Shown: positions 59,301 to 63,143 of the stretch, piece by piece
How positions within the stretch are numbered: the stretch's first letter is position 1
How the letters are laid out: each line of letters opens with the position of its first letter
Assembly: GCA_030867875.1 (NCBI GenBank)
Contig: JAOWCC010001368.1
Coordinates: 2,232,001 to 2,296,000, forward strand
Source of the DNA: Actinernus sp. WN-2022
Lineage: Eukaryota > Cnidaria > Anthozoa > Actiniaria > Actinernidae
Length of the DNA stretch: 64,000 nucleotides
Direction: 5' to 3'
Program-made: the position numbers and the translations under genes
Notes under the pieces: generated by a model
What the model saw: the letters and a program-made list of their open reading frames with translations, nothing else
Database searches by the model: none
Told to the model about the DNA's origin: nothing

Positions 59301-60665
59301 CCCCTGGGTTAGAGACACGTCGACAATCTTTAATACGACGCAAAATGCCAATATTCTCACGGAATTTCATTATTCTCTCAAAACGTGCTTATAGTCAGCG
59401 GCTTTTCTTAGTAAAAAGCATTTAAAAAAAGTCAAATCGAAAGAAAAAACCTCTATCTCCAAATGTAGATTAAAGACTTATATCTTGGGGTTTAAACAGA
59501 AACAACAAGAGATTTGTCATTACCATCTTAATCGTAGCACCACAATGGACTTGAAATAGAATTTGAACTTTATTAATCGAGTTAAGTTCTCTGAAATGCT
59601 GAAAGTGAGACACGATTTATAACTGGAAATATTCTGCTTGGGCTTTTTAGGAACTCAAAAACATCTTCGTTAATATTTTTAAAAATTTGATAATCATAAA
59701 CCAGTTAGTGGCAAAAGATGAAAATGTAAACATCTTGAACCACCAAAAGAAGATACCACGAATCGCTGTTAATAATTCATATCTGTATTACTTATTTTTC
59801 GTTAATTCTACCCTCTCTACCTCTTAGAAATTAAATTTTATACACAGAATGCCTATACTAAACAAAGGTTTCGCTGACTTTACGATACAGTAGCTCTACT
59901 CGCGTGATGTTCCAGTCATTTCTAACAGTAACAGTTCTTTGTTGGGTGCTGAAAATAAACGTCTTGTAAACGTGGCGATTGGGGAACTGGTTACGGATTC
60001 CTGGTTACATATATTGCAATATAAAACAAATTATATTGAATACTCAGTCGAACTATGACCGTTTGGGACTCAATAAGCCCAAGGAAACTCTGAGGACTCC
60101 TCGAATACCTCTCCATGCCCATGGCTCTGTTTTGGGTAATTTTGCCAGGATTTGTCACCCCGAGAAAACTAATCTCAATAAAAATAAGAGGCCAACAATT
60201 TACATTTACCTCTCCACACATTTCTTTAACTGGAATCCGAAGCAGACTTAAATAAATAGTTGCTCATTATAAGTGCTAAGAAATAGCCTAATAACCTCAA
60301 GGAGACAAGGAATTGCGTTGATTTGAAAGTTCATCTGTACCTGAGTAACGACTGTAGATCGAATGTGTCCTGTTCCATGTGAGCGCCATTTCGTAGCAGC
60401 ACTTGACTGCGGTTGAGTCTGATCAGGTGAATGCGAGCTTGGTAATGGAGGAAAAGCCTCAGCATAGGTTGGTTGGTAGCCTTCAGTGTCTAGTCCTTTG
60501 CCATTCTTCAGGTTATCAGGGTATTCAGCGGCCATTTCTTGGGGTGGAAGGTATCCCCCATCACTATACACCGAATCTCCAGCAAACATAGGTTCCCCTA
60601 CCGACGCACTCCCGTTTAAGATGTCCATAATCTCGTCCGTATTCCGGTCAGGATCTACAGCCCCA
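22935..60665 (-). CDS. HDLBP: Vigilin (HDLBP orthologue), 15 KH domains, 20 coding exons
   Basis: Vigilin is a cytoplasmic/ER-associated multi-KH RNA-binding protein. In other animals it binds mRNA and tRNA and affects translation of secretory proteins, lipoprotein metabolism and heterochromatin. Joined exons (descending): 60628-60341, 52605-52384, 51036-50836, 49852-49637, 47607-47505, 45094-44883, 44470-44366, 44078-44000, 43266-43127, 41656-41438, 40011-39925, 39581-39450, 37523-37305, 36265-36044, 35375-35062, 33083-32918, 32232-31993, 30826-30599, 29080-28868, 23285-22935. Every junction is GT-AG and frame-consistent; the total is about 1318 residues against 1268 in human. GxxG loops are intact in KH2, 4-10 and 12-15. 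KH1, KH3 and KH11 are degenerate, as in vertebrates. Signature ends match vigilin: TYAEAFPPLP near the N-terminus, and GFVVRDAPW plus FPSIGSTVAPKNTVWGQRR at the C-terminus. The first in-frame ATG after the predicted splice is at 60628. If intron 1 were retained, an ATG at 60673 would add 15 residues. Confidence 0.97.
24783..25208 (-). CDS. Acidic ORF of the inverted-repeat element (3' frameshifted copy)
   Basis: A 141-codon frame with a Ser/Asp/Glu/Thr-rich N-terminus (about residues 5-38), then a charged helical region (VWERIRNEAKERHQEDWEAL, VQKYEHDGDSHEVAEIKASN, LREVLFEDMKWIHNLRKDPD). Compared with the right-arm copy it has two single-base deletions just after MNME, so its last 19 residues are out of frame; the ancestral protein ended in a different, longer tail. 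The function is unknown. Charged helical accessory proteins encoded next to a C2H2 ORF suggest element-borne regulators, but that is inference. Confidence 0.5.
   Translation of the reverse strand: MAANRSNSDDEMTEDSYQSSESQKSTDSTDNSYDGEQDVWERIRNEAKERHQEDWEALVQKYEHDGDSHEVAEIKASNALVPAYRKELREVLFEDMKWIHNLRKDPDFRKILETKQNLMNMEIMVARSDRGCNSPPKILVE
25357..25593 (-). CDS. C2H2 zinc-finger ORF in the inverted-repeat element
   Basis: A 78-codon open frame with one finger, C20-x4-C25-x10-H36-x4-H41 (CPVPNCGSKYLVKLSNHLAQ then FH), followed by a basic helix (EAKLQKRK). An internal Met at residue 12 (MENRTLKNC) is the more plausible start. The finger type, with a KLSNHL-like core, is common in mobile-element ORFs of aquatic invertebrates; that is recollection, not a search. 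It lies 148 bp upstream of the acidic ORF on the same strand, which suggests a small two-gene cassette. A DNA-binding role within the element is inferred. Confidence 0.55.
   Translation of the reverse strand: MLFDTNFQRVNMENRTLKNCPVPNCGSKYLVKLSNHLAQFHRLSIQERKPYLQEAKLQKRKFLSTNVNPVVDNGKYVG
25613..25860. repeat. Hairpin of TTTTGTCGCC/GGCGACAAAA words
   Basis: Within the left arm of the large element, CATCCCTTTTGTCGCCTTTC and its complement GGCGACAAAAGGGATAAAAA lie on either side of a purine-rich centre (about 25613-25735). A third, direct copy occurs at 25783-25830. Confidence 0.65.
26982..27192 (+). pseudogene. Right-arm remnant of the acidic ORF
   Basis: From the junction word TTAAGAAAAGATCC the frame encodes LRKDPDFRKILETKQNLMNM, identical to the left-arm protein. 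It then continues about 46 residues with no frameshift to a TAA at 27190. The 5' two-thirds of the gene is missing because of the internal arm deletion. It preserves the true C-terminus that the left copy has lost. Confidence 0.75.
28640..28867. repeat. Dispersed repeat reaching a vigilin splice donor
   Basis: GTGACATTGAAACGGCTTCC, GAGCCAATCAAAT and ACAGACATGCCGTA match the repeat at 20469-20832. The similarity ends at about 28858, within about 10 bp of the exon-19 donor. Confidence 0.5.
28868..29080 (-). CDS. HDLBP: Vigilin exon 19: KH15
   Basis: 71 codons: NIDARIHRRLIGAKGRAIRK (GAKG loop), METYKVDIRFPRLNTSEPVV, ending LLLLEEEY before donor GTAAGT. Confidence 0.97.
29583..30578. mobile_element. 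1-kb TIR element containing telomere-like satellite
   Basis: The left end TTGCGAGCTCCCGTTAAGCG and the right end, inverted, TTGCAAGCTACCGTTAAGCG continue into matching GACGTCTGGCGGC and CAAACCTTTGCAATTAAA blocks, about 95 bp in total. Inner arms share CTAGTCATGAAGTTGCTAG. The centre is a tandem array of about 167-bp units. It lies in the intron after vigilin exon 18, its right border about 20 bp from the donor. Confidence 0.8.
29739..30200. repeat. 167-bp tandem repeat with CCTAACCCTA words
   Basis: Units start near 29739, 29906 and 30072 with AATCCTAACCCTACATTTA; a partial fourth starts near 30180. Each unit also has ACCCTAACCGTCAACAACGG. CCTAACCCTA is a degenerate match to the TTAGGG telomere repeat. 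Confidence 0.85.
30599..30826 (-). CDS. HDLBP: Vigilin exon 18: KH14
   Basis: 76 codons: ALRNFKLDIVVDRCYHPKII then GKKGLVITNIRKQYDVNIQF (GKKG loop), ending ARDAIFKIVKEL. A TIR element ends only about 20 bp beyond its donor. Confidence 0.97.
30827..31992. other. Vigilin intron between exons 17 and 18
   Basis: About 1.17 kb of AT-rich sequence with no repeat boundary that I can define and no coding potential. Confidence 0.6.
31993..32232 (-). CDS. HDLBP: Vigilin exon 17: KH13
   Basis: 80 codons: IPYDHHRFIIGAKGANVRRM (GAKG loop), MEEFNVNIAIPPAKDESDVV, ending in the acidic IENENEDR before donor GTAAGC. Confidence 0.97.
32233..32917. other. Vigilin intron between exons 16 and 17
   Basis: Contains clustered TGACGTCA/TGACGTCAC words (32650, 32830-32860) of CRE-like form and a short inverted TGACGTCATCTGTG pair. 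No gene. Confidence 0.45.
32918..33083 (-). CDS. HDLBP: Vigilin exon 16: KH12, second half
   Basis: 166 nt: NGVQIKFPDRETPSEEPVIN, an acidic insertion GTGEGDESIISPRKCDV, then IIITGKKENADTAKTDLL. The insertion corresponds to the long acidic loop in human KH12 but is shorter. Confidence 0.95.
33565..33735. repeat. Foldback with TTTTAAGAACATCAAAT arms
   Basis: ATTTGATGTTCTTAAAAC and GTTTTAAGAACATCAAAT are inverted around an AT-rich loop. Outer TATCGGCTGTTAG and CTATCAGCCGATAG extend the pairing. Confidence 0.65.
33788..33975. repeat. 94-bp tandem duplication with CACGTGATC
   Basis: Two units start CGCCTGATAGT at 33788 and 33882. Both carry GACGACAACTATCAC, an E-box TCACGTGATC and GCGCGCCAAAATTTTGT. 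They differ by about 8% by eye. Confidence 0.8.
34177..34276. mobile_element. MULE-like foldback MITE, copy 1
   Basis: Inverted ends GGCTAAAGTGAACAAGTTGC / GCAACTTGTTCACTAAAGCC. Flanks ATAACAATT (34168-34176) and ATAACAAAT (34277-34285) are a 9-bp target duplication with one mismatch. Nine-bp duplications are typical of Mutator-like elements. Confidence 0.75.
34612..34887. repeat. Two adjacent hairpins
   Basis: Hairpin 1 (34612-34723): TTACATGGCCGC, GAGTGTTGATGAAATATCTT and their complements, with a short GC-balanced loop. Hairpin 2 (34740-34887): TAATTATCGATGAAATACC and its complement, with an inner pair AAAAGTGACATCTTCAC / GTGAAGATATCACTTTT. Both look like foldback elements. Confidence 0.75.
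35062..35375 (-). CDS. HDLBP: Vigilin exon 15: KH11 and first half of KH12
   Basis: 314 nt, the longest internal exon. KH11 reads VDPKWHRHFVAKRGEVLRDI; its loop is AKRG, degenerate like the vertebrate IRRG. Then ECVIPQEFHRAIMGAKGVNV starts KH12. Ends in phase 2 (split Arg codon) at donor GTATAC. Confidence 0.96.
35600..35856 (-). mobile_element. tRNA-derived SINE, family S2
   Basis: On the minus strand it starts CCACTTCCCAGTTAGTTCAG. It has an A-box-like GTTCAGTGGTTAAGC and a B-box GGTTCAAACCCCG, then CTGAGTAGAAGGTGCTGCCT. It matches copies at 40977-41226 and 56215-56455. Confidence 0.7.
36044..36265 (-). CDS. HDLBP: Vigilin exon 14: KH10
   Basis: 74 codons: EIRAKPEHHRFLIGRGGTSI (GRGG loop), then TGARIVFPASKDEDKELITI. 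The acceptor (TGTTTATTCACAG) lies inside the first unit of a 35-bp tandem array. Confidence 0.97.
36266..36443. repeat. 35-bp tandem array containing a vigilin splice acceptor
   Basis: Five units start AATAAACAA(T/A) at about 36271, 36306, 36341, 36376 and 36411. On the minus strand the first unit provides GTTTATTCACAG, the acceptor of vigilin exon 14; the others read GTTTATTCGCAAG or similar. Confidence 0.85.
36621..36870 (+). mobile_element. tRNA-derived SINE, family S1
   Basis: Starts GGAGCCGGTGTGGTGCAGTA, with an A-box-like TGGTGCAGTAGTTA and a B-box GGTTTGATTCCCG. The body has TTTTTCTCCGCGTTCTCCGG and GATTAGCCAGGTCCTGACTT. A minus-strand copy lies at 58345-58555. Body fragments occur at 18890, 14575 and 39700. 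Confidence 0.7.
37305..37523 (-). CDS. HDLBP: Vigilin exon 13: KH9
   Basis: 73 codons: LEVHIPSKFHNSIIGAKGRL with the GAKG loop, then SVMEDCGGVSIKFPPEGSNS. Very close to the human KH9 sequence. Confidence 0.97.
37524..38040. other. Intron spacer before the 111-bp satellite
   Basis: AT-rich, with no gene or clear repeat. Confidence 0.5.
38041..39371. repeat. 111-bp satellite, 12 copies, four-unit higher-order pattern
   Basis: Units begin near GTGAACTGTGCAATACTAAG at 38053 and repeat every 111 bp. Copies 3, 7 and 11 carry ATGTACTTGTTG where the others have ATGTGCATGTTG, a 444-bp higher-order period. Open frames cross the whole array on both strands because 111 is a multiple of three. Confidence 0.95.
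39450..39581 (-). CDS. HDLBP: Vigilin exon 12: KH8, second half
   Basis: 44 codons: IREETDTKIELPAEGSDSDV then IIITGHKAQVEAARERIL, ending AIQNEL. The donor is TTG|GTGAGT. The following intron holds the 111-bp satellite. Confidence 0.95.
39925..40011 (-). CDS. HDLBP: Vigilin exon 11: KH8, first half
   Basis: 29 codons: IAANYCLEVPIFKQFHKNII then GRGGSTIKK (GRGG loop). Phase 0 at both ends; donor AAG|GTACAT. Confidence 0.95.
40012..40976. other. Intron between vigilin exons 10 and 11, left part
   Basis: Contains CAAGGA-rich words (40556-40780) but no definable element. No gene. Confidence 0.4.
40977..41226 (-). mobile_element. tRNA-derived SINE, family S2, second copy
   Basis: On the minus strand the tRNA-like head begins near 41226 (CCGCCTCTTGGTTAGCTCAG) with B-box GGTTCAAACC. 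The body ends at AGTCTCACCGGACTGTTGCG. Confidence 0.7.
41259..41345. mobile_element. MULE-like foldback MITE, copy 2
   Basis: Ends GGCTAAGGTGAACAAGTTGC / GCAACTTGTTCACTTTAGCC. A perfect 9-bp target duplication ATAATTTTT occurs at 41250-41258 and 41346-41354. 87 bp, an internally shortened relative of the copy at 34177. Confidence 0.85.
41438..41656 (-). CDS. HDLBP: Vigilin exon 10: KH7
   Basis: 73 codons, a whole KH domain in one exon. Reads HRFHRTIIGAKGEKVKEIRD with the GAKG loop, then YPEVQISFPDPGRKSDVV. This is among the most conserved vigilin segments. Confidence 0.97.
41657..43126. other. Intron between vigilin exons 9 and 10
   Basis: 1.5 kb. Inverted words TTCAACATTTGTTATTG/GTTGAAACA and CGAGTCTCGTCTGTGAAATT / GAATTTTACAGACGAGACTT (about 42231-42350) suggest a diverged foldback. 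No gene. Confidence 0.45.
43127..43266 (-). CDS. HDLBP: Vigilin exon 9: KH6, second half
   Basis: 140 nt. Continues VNRIKTDTGTSIIIPSNNEN, IIRIEGSPQGVEVAKNEI and ends QMVKKL before donor GTAAGT. The EGSPQGV block matches EGDPQGV of vertebrate vigilin. Confidence 0.95.
43520..43645. mobile_element. MITE with GTTGTTCAAA ends
   Basis: GGTTGTTCAAATTGGGTGGA and its approximate inverse TCCACCCTTTGAACAAC border about 120 bp; inner TATCCACTGGATAA is palindromic. Confidence 0.65.
44000..44078 (-). CDS. HDLBP: Vigilin exon 8: KH6, first half
   Basis: 79 nt encoding IASMAFAEVNVEQRFHPHII then GKNGAN (GKNG loop). Ends in phase 1; the Val codon is completed by the next exon. Confidence 0.95.
44366..44470 (-). 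CDS. HDLBP: Vigilin exon 7: KH5, second half
   Basis: 35 codons, residues 415-449: VHVEFSDEKDSITLEGPPEE then VERAREALETFIREL. Phase 0 at both ends. The acceptor is CCTGATCAG. Confidence 0.95.
44883..45094 (-). CDS. HDLBP: Vigilin exon 6: KH4 second half and KH5 first half
   Basis: 212 nt. Starts VSVEMPPSDSESETITLRG, completing KH4, then APRWLHRFIIGRKGQNIRKI with the GRKG loop of KH5. Ends DLPK before donor GTGAGG. Intron 5 upstream holds a TIR element with a 31-bp minisatellite. Confidence 0.95.
45156..46209. mobile_element. TIR element filled by a 31-bp minisatellite
   Basis: Left end CTTACAGTGCGACTACTGAA, then GGGGCCACTTAGACAA. The right end read in reverse is CTTAGAGTGCAATCACTGAA, then AGGGCCACTTAGACAA. 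The terminal repeats are about 39 bp. The inner edge word ACTTAGACAA is also the core of the minisatellite that fills most of the element. Confidence 0.85.
45187..45998. repeat. 31-bp minisatellite, about 26 copies
   Basis: Unit CAGACTTAGACAATGAGAAC followed by CAATCACATTG. Variants GGAGAACC, TGAGAACC and TGAAAACC alternate in a partly ordered way, suggesting block duplications. Every unit contains a CCAAT-box-like word. Confidence 0.95.
46220..47225. repeat. Dispersed repeat with GTGCGGCTTATCTACG motifs
   Basis: Begins with ATACAGTCAAACCTGTATTA, a pogo/Tigger-type terminus. Then GTGCGGCTTATCTACGGGAA occurs near 46380 and again as GTGCGGCTTATCTACGAGTG near 47165, bordering about 800 bp. A direct duplication GCATCAAGTACAAG/GCTTCAAGTACAAG lies at 47005-47100. 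No gene. Confidence 0.5.
47505..47607 (-). CDS. HDLBP: Vigilin exon 5: KH4, first half
   Basis: 103 nt ending in phase 1 (split Gly codon). Reads KRKTTTVSIEVRKSQHKYVV then GPRGGTIQEILSLTG; the GPRG loop is intact. It continues in the exon at 45094. Confidence 0.95.
47770..48045. mobile_element. hAT-like MITE with CAGGGTCCGAAATT ends, copy 1
   Basis: Left CAGGGTCCGAAATTAAC, right GCAATTTCGGACCC. The CAGGG terminus is typical of hAT elements. The interior has GACCAATTGTGGTCGCCACA and GGCATGTTTTATTGG, shared with the copy at 55117. An 81/87-bp satellite begins at its right border. Confidence 0.75.
48047..48893. repeat. 81/87-bp satellite, 10 copies
   Basis: Units start GCATGGAGCATCATACTGAC. 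Four short (81 bp) units have ATGTGCCAAG and six long (87 bp) units have ATGTACATGTACCAAG. The order is S L L L S S L S L L. A CTGCAG/CTGCCG variant marks three consecutive units (6-8). Both unit lengths are multiples of three, so both strands stay open. Confidence 0.95.
49118..49268. mobile_element. Foldback MITE (family A), second copy
   Basis: Contains TTAATTGAGGGGCTGTGTGC, TTCTAAATTCTCCTTCAATT, and on the right AAGGGAGAATTTAGAAC and GCACACATCCCTTCAATTA. It matches 1557-1713 in arm words and spacing. Confidence 0.75.
49637..49852 (-). CDS. HDLBP: Vigilin exon 4: KH3 (loop degenerate)
   Basis: 72 codons, residues 238-309. Contains KTYHPFISGPNNETSRKIM and TGARINIPPPSVNKDEL. The loop is GPNN rather than GxxG, paralleling GPYN in human KH3. 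Donor AAG|GTAAGC. Confidence 0.95.
49853..50835. other. Intron between vigilin exons 3 and 4
   Basis: About 1 kb, AT-rich, no definable repeat or gene. Confidence 0.5.
50836..51036 (-). CDS. HDLBP: Vigilin exon 3: KH2
   Basis: 67 codons, residues 171-237. Reads AQIEIHIPREHHKYILGKGG, with an intact GKGG loop, and ends HEIQLISDQQ. Acceptor AAAATAG, donor CAG|GTGAGA. Confidence 0.95.
51037..52383. other. Intron between vigilin exons 2 and 3
   Basis: 1.35 kb. TACAGTAAATACCCAC near 51342 and ATGTGGGTATTTTTACC near 52315 are partly inverted, as are the TATAGGCTGC and ATAAGCCAAC words. This hints at an old TIR element that I cannot bound. A GACGTCATAAGATGAATCAA pair is directly repeated at 51655 and 51728. 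Confidence 0.4.
52384..52605 (-). CDS. HDLBP: Vigilin exon 2: degenerate KH1
   Basis: 74 codons, residues 97-170, phase 0 at both ends. Starts VFRVPLEERRYKQFNE and ends VLTQLQTQ. The GxxG loop is replaced by GDERQHG, matching the degenerate first KH of vertebrate vigilin. The KH helix and strand cores (DIMAKTGASIEVSLAKD, LTIMVTGKPESV) are clear. The preceding intron is the largest, about 7.7 kb. Confidence 0.95.
52690..53131 (-). mobile_element. tRNA-derived SINE-like element, family S3
   Basis: On the minus strand the head TCACTGGTTAGCTCAGTTGG continues TAGAGCACGG, an A-box-like tRNA start. GGGGTTCGATTCC near 52998 is B-box-like. The 3' part ends in GCGCTATATAAATAAAT, like LINE tails. A copy lies at 62760-63143. 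Confidence 0.6.
53132..55116. other. Vigilin first large intron, right-hand part before the hAT-like MITE
   Basis: AT-rich. A microsatellite block at about 54497-54595 holds TACCAGTA(A/G) repeats, then (ATT)n, then 13 G. No gene is supported. Confidence 0.45.
55117..55396. mobile_element. hAT-like MITE, copy 2
   Basis: Left CAGGGTCAGAAATTAAC, right GCAATTTCGGACCCTG. The 13-bp word AACATACATCATT stands at 55103-55115 and again at 55406-55418, so the insertion site carries a direct repeat slightly outside the termini. Confidence 0.8.
56215..56455 (+). mobile_element. tRNA-derived SINE, family S2, plus-strand copy
   Basis: Head GGTTAAGCTCCGGTCTGTAG, B-box GGGTTCAAACCCCGG, body AACTGAGTAGAAGGTGCTGC and GGATAAGGACGTAAAATCGT, and tail AAATAAAGTTACTTACTTA. 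Confidence 0.75.
56456..57987. other. Vigilin first large intron, middle part
   Basis: 1.5 kb of AT-rich sequence with no repeat or coding segment that I can define. Confidence 0.45.
57988..58088. repeat. Hairpin with GGTGAATAGTGGTG arms
   Basis: AGGTGAATAGTGGTGGATAT and its approximate inverse pair around GAGCCGCTTCGGTG. Outer ATTATTCAC/GTGAATAAT extend it. Confidence 0.7.
58345..58555 (-). mobile_element. tRNA-derived SINE, family S1, minus-strand copy
   Basis: On the minus strand GGGAGCTGGGGTGGCGCAGT has an A-box-like TGGCGCAGTGGTTAAG, then CTCACCTCTGTGGCTCAGG and B-box GGTTCGATTCC. Confidence 0.75.
58556..60340. other. Vigilin first large intron, part next to exon 1
   Basis: 1.8 kb of AT-rich sequence. 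The word TTCGAAAAATGG at 58577 recurs inverted at 58932 (CCATTTTTCGAA), so 58565-58950 may be an old foldback element. No gene. Confidence 0.45.
60341..60665 (-). CDS. HDLBP: Vigilin coding exon 1 (N-terminal acidic/Pro region)
   Basis: Acceptor TGTGTAG ends at 60666 and the donor is CAG|GTACAG. The ATG at 60628-60626 starts MDILNGSASVGEPMF; residues 1-96 follow. The stretch contains YQPTYAEAFPPLP, the counterpart of the vertebrate PPTYKDAFPPLP block, and ends STVVTQ before KH1. No KH fold is present. The first 37 nt are 5' UTR under this start choice. Confidence 0.85.
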
Positions 60666-60804
60666 CTACACATTAAACCAATTGAATATAAATTTAATAA
60701 ATATGGGAAATTCTCATTTTCAAAATGTAAACCATGAACCTACAATTAAGAAAATTCGAAACAAGCTACAAACTCTGGAGTTGAACTTCTATTTCTAAAC
60801 AAAC

Positions 60805-60960
60805 CTGTCGTGCAATGGCGACTGTTCCGATAAAATCAGTCCCGGGGATGAAATTCCTAGGTTAGCAAGCCACGGTGATGAGGAAACTAAACTTTAAAGG
60901 AATTTAATTCCAAGGAAATAAGTCCAAAAAGGAAGCAATATATGCTTCTCGATTTGTCTT
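60805..60960 (-). other. HDLBP: Probable vigilin 5' UTR exon
   Basis: CGACAG|GTTTGT forms a donor at 60805/60804. Splicing to 60665 leaves an in-frame open stretch without an ATG, so it would be untranslated. The upstream limit (transcription start) is a guess. Confidence 0.45.
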
Positions 60961-61110
60961 CTGTGTGGAAAGAACAAGTTGTAGCCAAGAAGGCCTTTTG
61001 TCCCTCGTTTTCGTGTCACGACCGCGTCACGTGCACATCAGCCAATCACAGGCCTTCTAGCACACTAAGGTTCAGACTCCCACGCGACTGCCAACCTTAC
61101 CGCCTGGCGA
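60961..61110 (-). promoter_or_regulatory. HDLBP: Candidate vigilin promoter
   Basis: Contains TCACGTGCAC (E-box within a CGTCACGTG context), an inverted CCAAT box (CAGCCAATCAC) at about 61038-61048, and GC content above that of the introns. No TATA box is visible. A housekeeping-type promoter would fit the broad expression of vigilin. Confidence 0.4.
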
Positions 61111-61184
61111 AATCGAGCAACAGATACTAATAATCGTTCGTTTATAAATTTGGCTCTCGTCGAAACAATAAACCAAACAGCCTG

Positions 61185-61373
61185 TCTCTTTGTTACCCCA
61201 TTTCAGATCACCTTATTTATCCTTGAGTGGGATACAGAAAAACAGGGGGAAAAACGGAGGAAATGCATATACATTTCTTCCCGCATTTCTTAGCGCGATT
61301 CTTCGAGTACTGAATCCGCTCTGCAGAGCTCCCACATGATCTAAAATGGGGCAACAGAGTCAAGCTGATTTCG
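61185..61373. mobile_element. MITE related to the one at 18666-18865
   Basis: ACCCCATTTCAGATCACCTT and, on the right, TGATCTAAAATGGGGCAACA are inverted. Outer AGCCTG...GTTACCCC and GGGGCAACAGAGTCAAGCT match the TTTGTTGCCC/GGGCAACAAAC ends of the 18.7-kb element. Confidence 0.55.
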
Positions 61374-62759
61374 TCATATTGTTGTGAGGTACCGTGCAAC
61401 GCGCGTCGTTGGCCCAAACAAAAGCAGATGTCAATTCCGCCGATAATATTTTTGTAATTTATGAAACCATCAGCAAAATGTTTTTGTTTTCTCGTCGTTC
61501 CACCCCCTCTCGAAGCCACCGTGCGTTCCCAGAATTGAAGATACTTGTTTTGATTTGACGTCATCGTGAATGAGTAATTATACAACTTCACTATCGTCTG
61601 CAAGGTGAAATTCAGTTTGGCGTAGCTACGTGCTACGTGTTTCTCAGTTTTCGGCTCAAATAATTTTAAGCCGTGTATAAAGCACTTCCGTGAAAGCCTC
61701 AGCAAACTTTGAATTTGGTTTCACGGCTTATAAAAATCGTGCGTCGGTGATATTTCATCGAGATATTGACCTGTCTTTACTTTTAAAACAACATAAAAAT
61801 GTTTATTCTGTTTCAAAATAATCTAAAACACGTAGTGTAATTTTTTGTAATTTTAAAATTGCGTATGTCGGAGAAGCCTGAACCGTTCCATATATATAAC
61901 ATATAAGTCTCGCGGTTTCTCGTGTTTTGTATATGAGGTATGTTGTGACAATCTCATTTGGGTTAATTTACCGAAATAACTTATTTGATTGCTCAATCCG
62001 AAGTTTAAAGATTTCGTTTGGTGTTGGTAGTTTGTATTCTTTGCGTTGTTTCCAAGTATTCAGTGACGATAACGATCGAGTCAAGTAATTGATTGTAATC
62101 GATCAAACAAGCAAAATAAAGGATTCAAGGAACGGTGCGTAAGACCCTTATCTCAGTATGAAGCTTTCCTATTTGGGTATGTCGGTATGGTGTAACATAT
62201 TTAGACTTGACAACAATCCTCTTTTATGGAATCTTTTCATTTTAGCTTGCCTGCGAAAGCAGCCGCTACTTTGCTCACTCGGGGTACATTTTAGCCCACG
62301 TGAAGCCGATTCTTCCCAGAGGGTGGGGACCGGCTAAAATTAGGCTAAGCCTAATTAATTCAATTACATATCGGTAATCCGTGTCAGAGGTGCGGCTCAT
62401 TAAGGCCCTGTTTATATGCAGGAAGTTGGCTCTGGGACCCGAGTCACCCTCCCCTCCGAGCCAACTTCACCGAGCGTTTATGTGGAAGAAAAGTCGGTCC
62501 TGGGTACCCGAGAAAACTTTGCCTCGAGTCTAGACACGTAATATTGGATTGCACCCGAGTTGGCCCGGGTAGGCGAACCAAAGTGTTTGAGTTTAAATGT
62601 TGGTTCGTCCCCGTTCAGTTATTAAGAGCTGGGATTGAAAAACTATATGCGCTCGATTAGTCAGGAACAAAATTCTCGTTCAGCTGATAAATTTTACTGT
62701 TATAAAATCTAACGATAACACAATTAAAAGCTAGTAGGGTTTTGCGCTCAGGTCGTGTC
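61374..62759. other. Upstream intergenic region, no gene recognised
   Basis: A short palindromic tract GCCTAATTTTAGC lies near 62330-62350. A GGCCCTGTTTATATG dispersed-repeat start at 62402 is followed by GAGCCAACTT inverted words. Nothing coding. Confidence 0.4.
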
Positions 62760-63143
62760 CTCCAGAAAATAACGCAAATTCTATAGAGATATATTCAAAT
62801 GCGCTTCACAAGGGACTTGAGATATGTACTGCTATAATAGTGTCGCAAAATGCTGCCGTCGTGCAGTATACAATCATGAGTGATTGTTAACGGGCCATAC
62901 ATCCAGACTATTAACTATGATCCAGACTACCGGGCTGTTGTGCCGAGACACAATCCCCTCCTCTTTCACAAAATAGCACAACAAGTTCTTTCACGTCCGC
63001 CTTATATAGACTAGAAGTGGAAGGAGACAAGTTCAAAGACGCGGCCACATGCAGGGTTCGAGACCGTGCTCTAAGCTAACCAATGAACCCGTGACCTCCC
63101 GCGGCTAGATCGTGCTCTACCAACTGAAGTAACCAGTGAGGCG
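62760..63143 (-). mobile_element. tRNA-derived SINE-like element, family S3, second copy
   Basis: Shares AAATGCGCTTCACA, TACAATCATGAGTGATTGTT, CTAGAAGTGGAAGGAGACAA and the minus-strand GGTAGAGCACG head with 52690-53131. Confidence 0.6.

Noticed and set aside
60671..60673. ATG at 60673 as the vigilin start
   Set aside because: It lies just upstream of the predicted acceptor (TGTGTAG), so it would be intronic in the spliced transcript; the next in-frame ATG at 60628 is preferred. Kept as an alternative if intron 1 is retained.
61217..61705. 162-codon minus-strand frame upstream of vigilin
   Set aside because: It partly overlaps a MITE and has no recognisable domain, start context or splice support.
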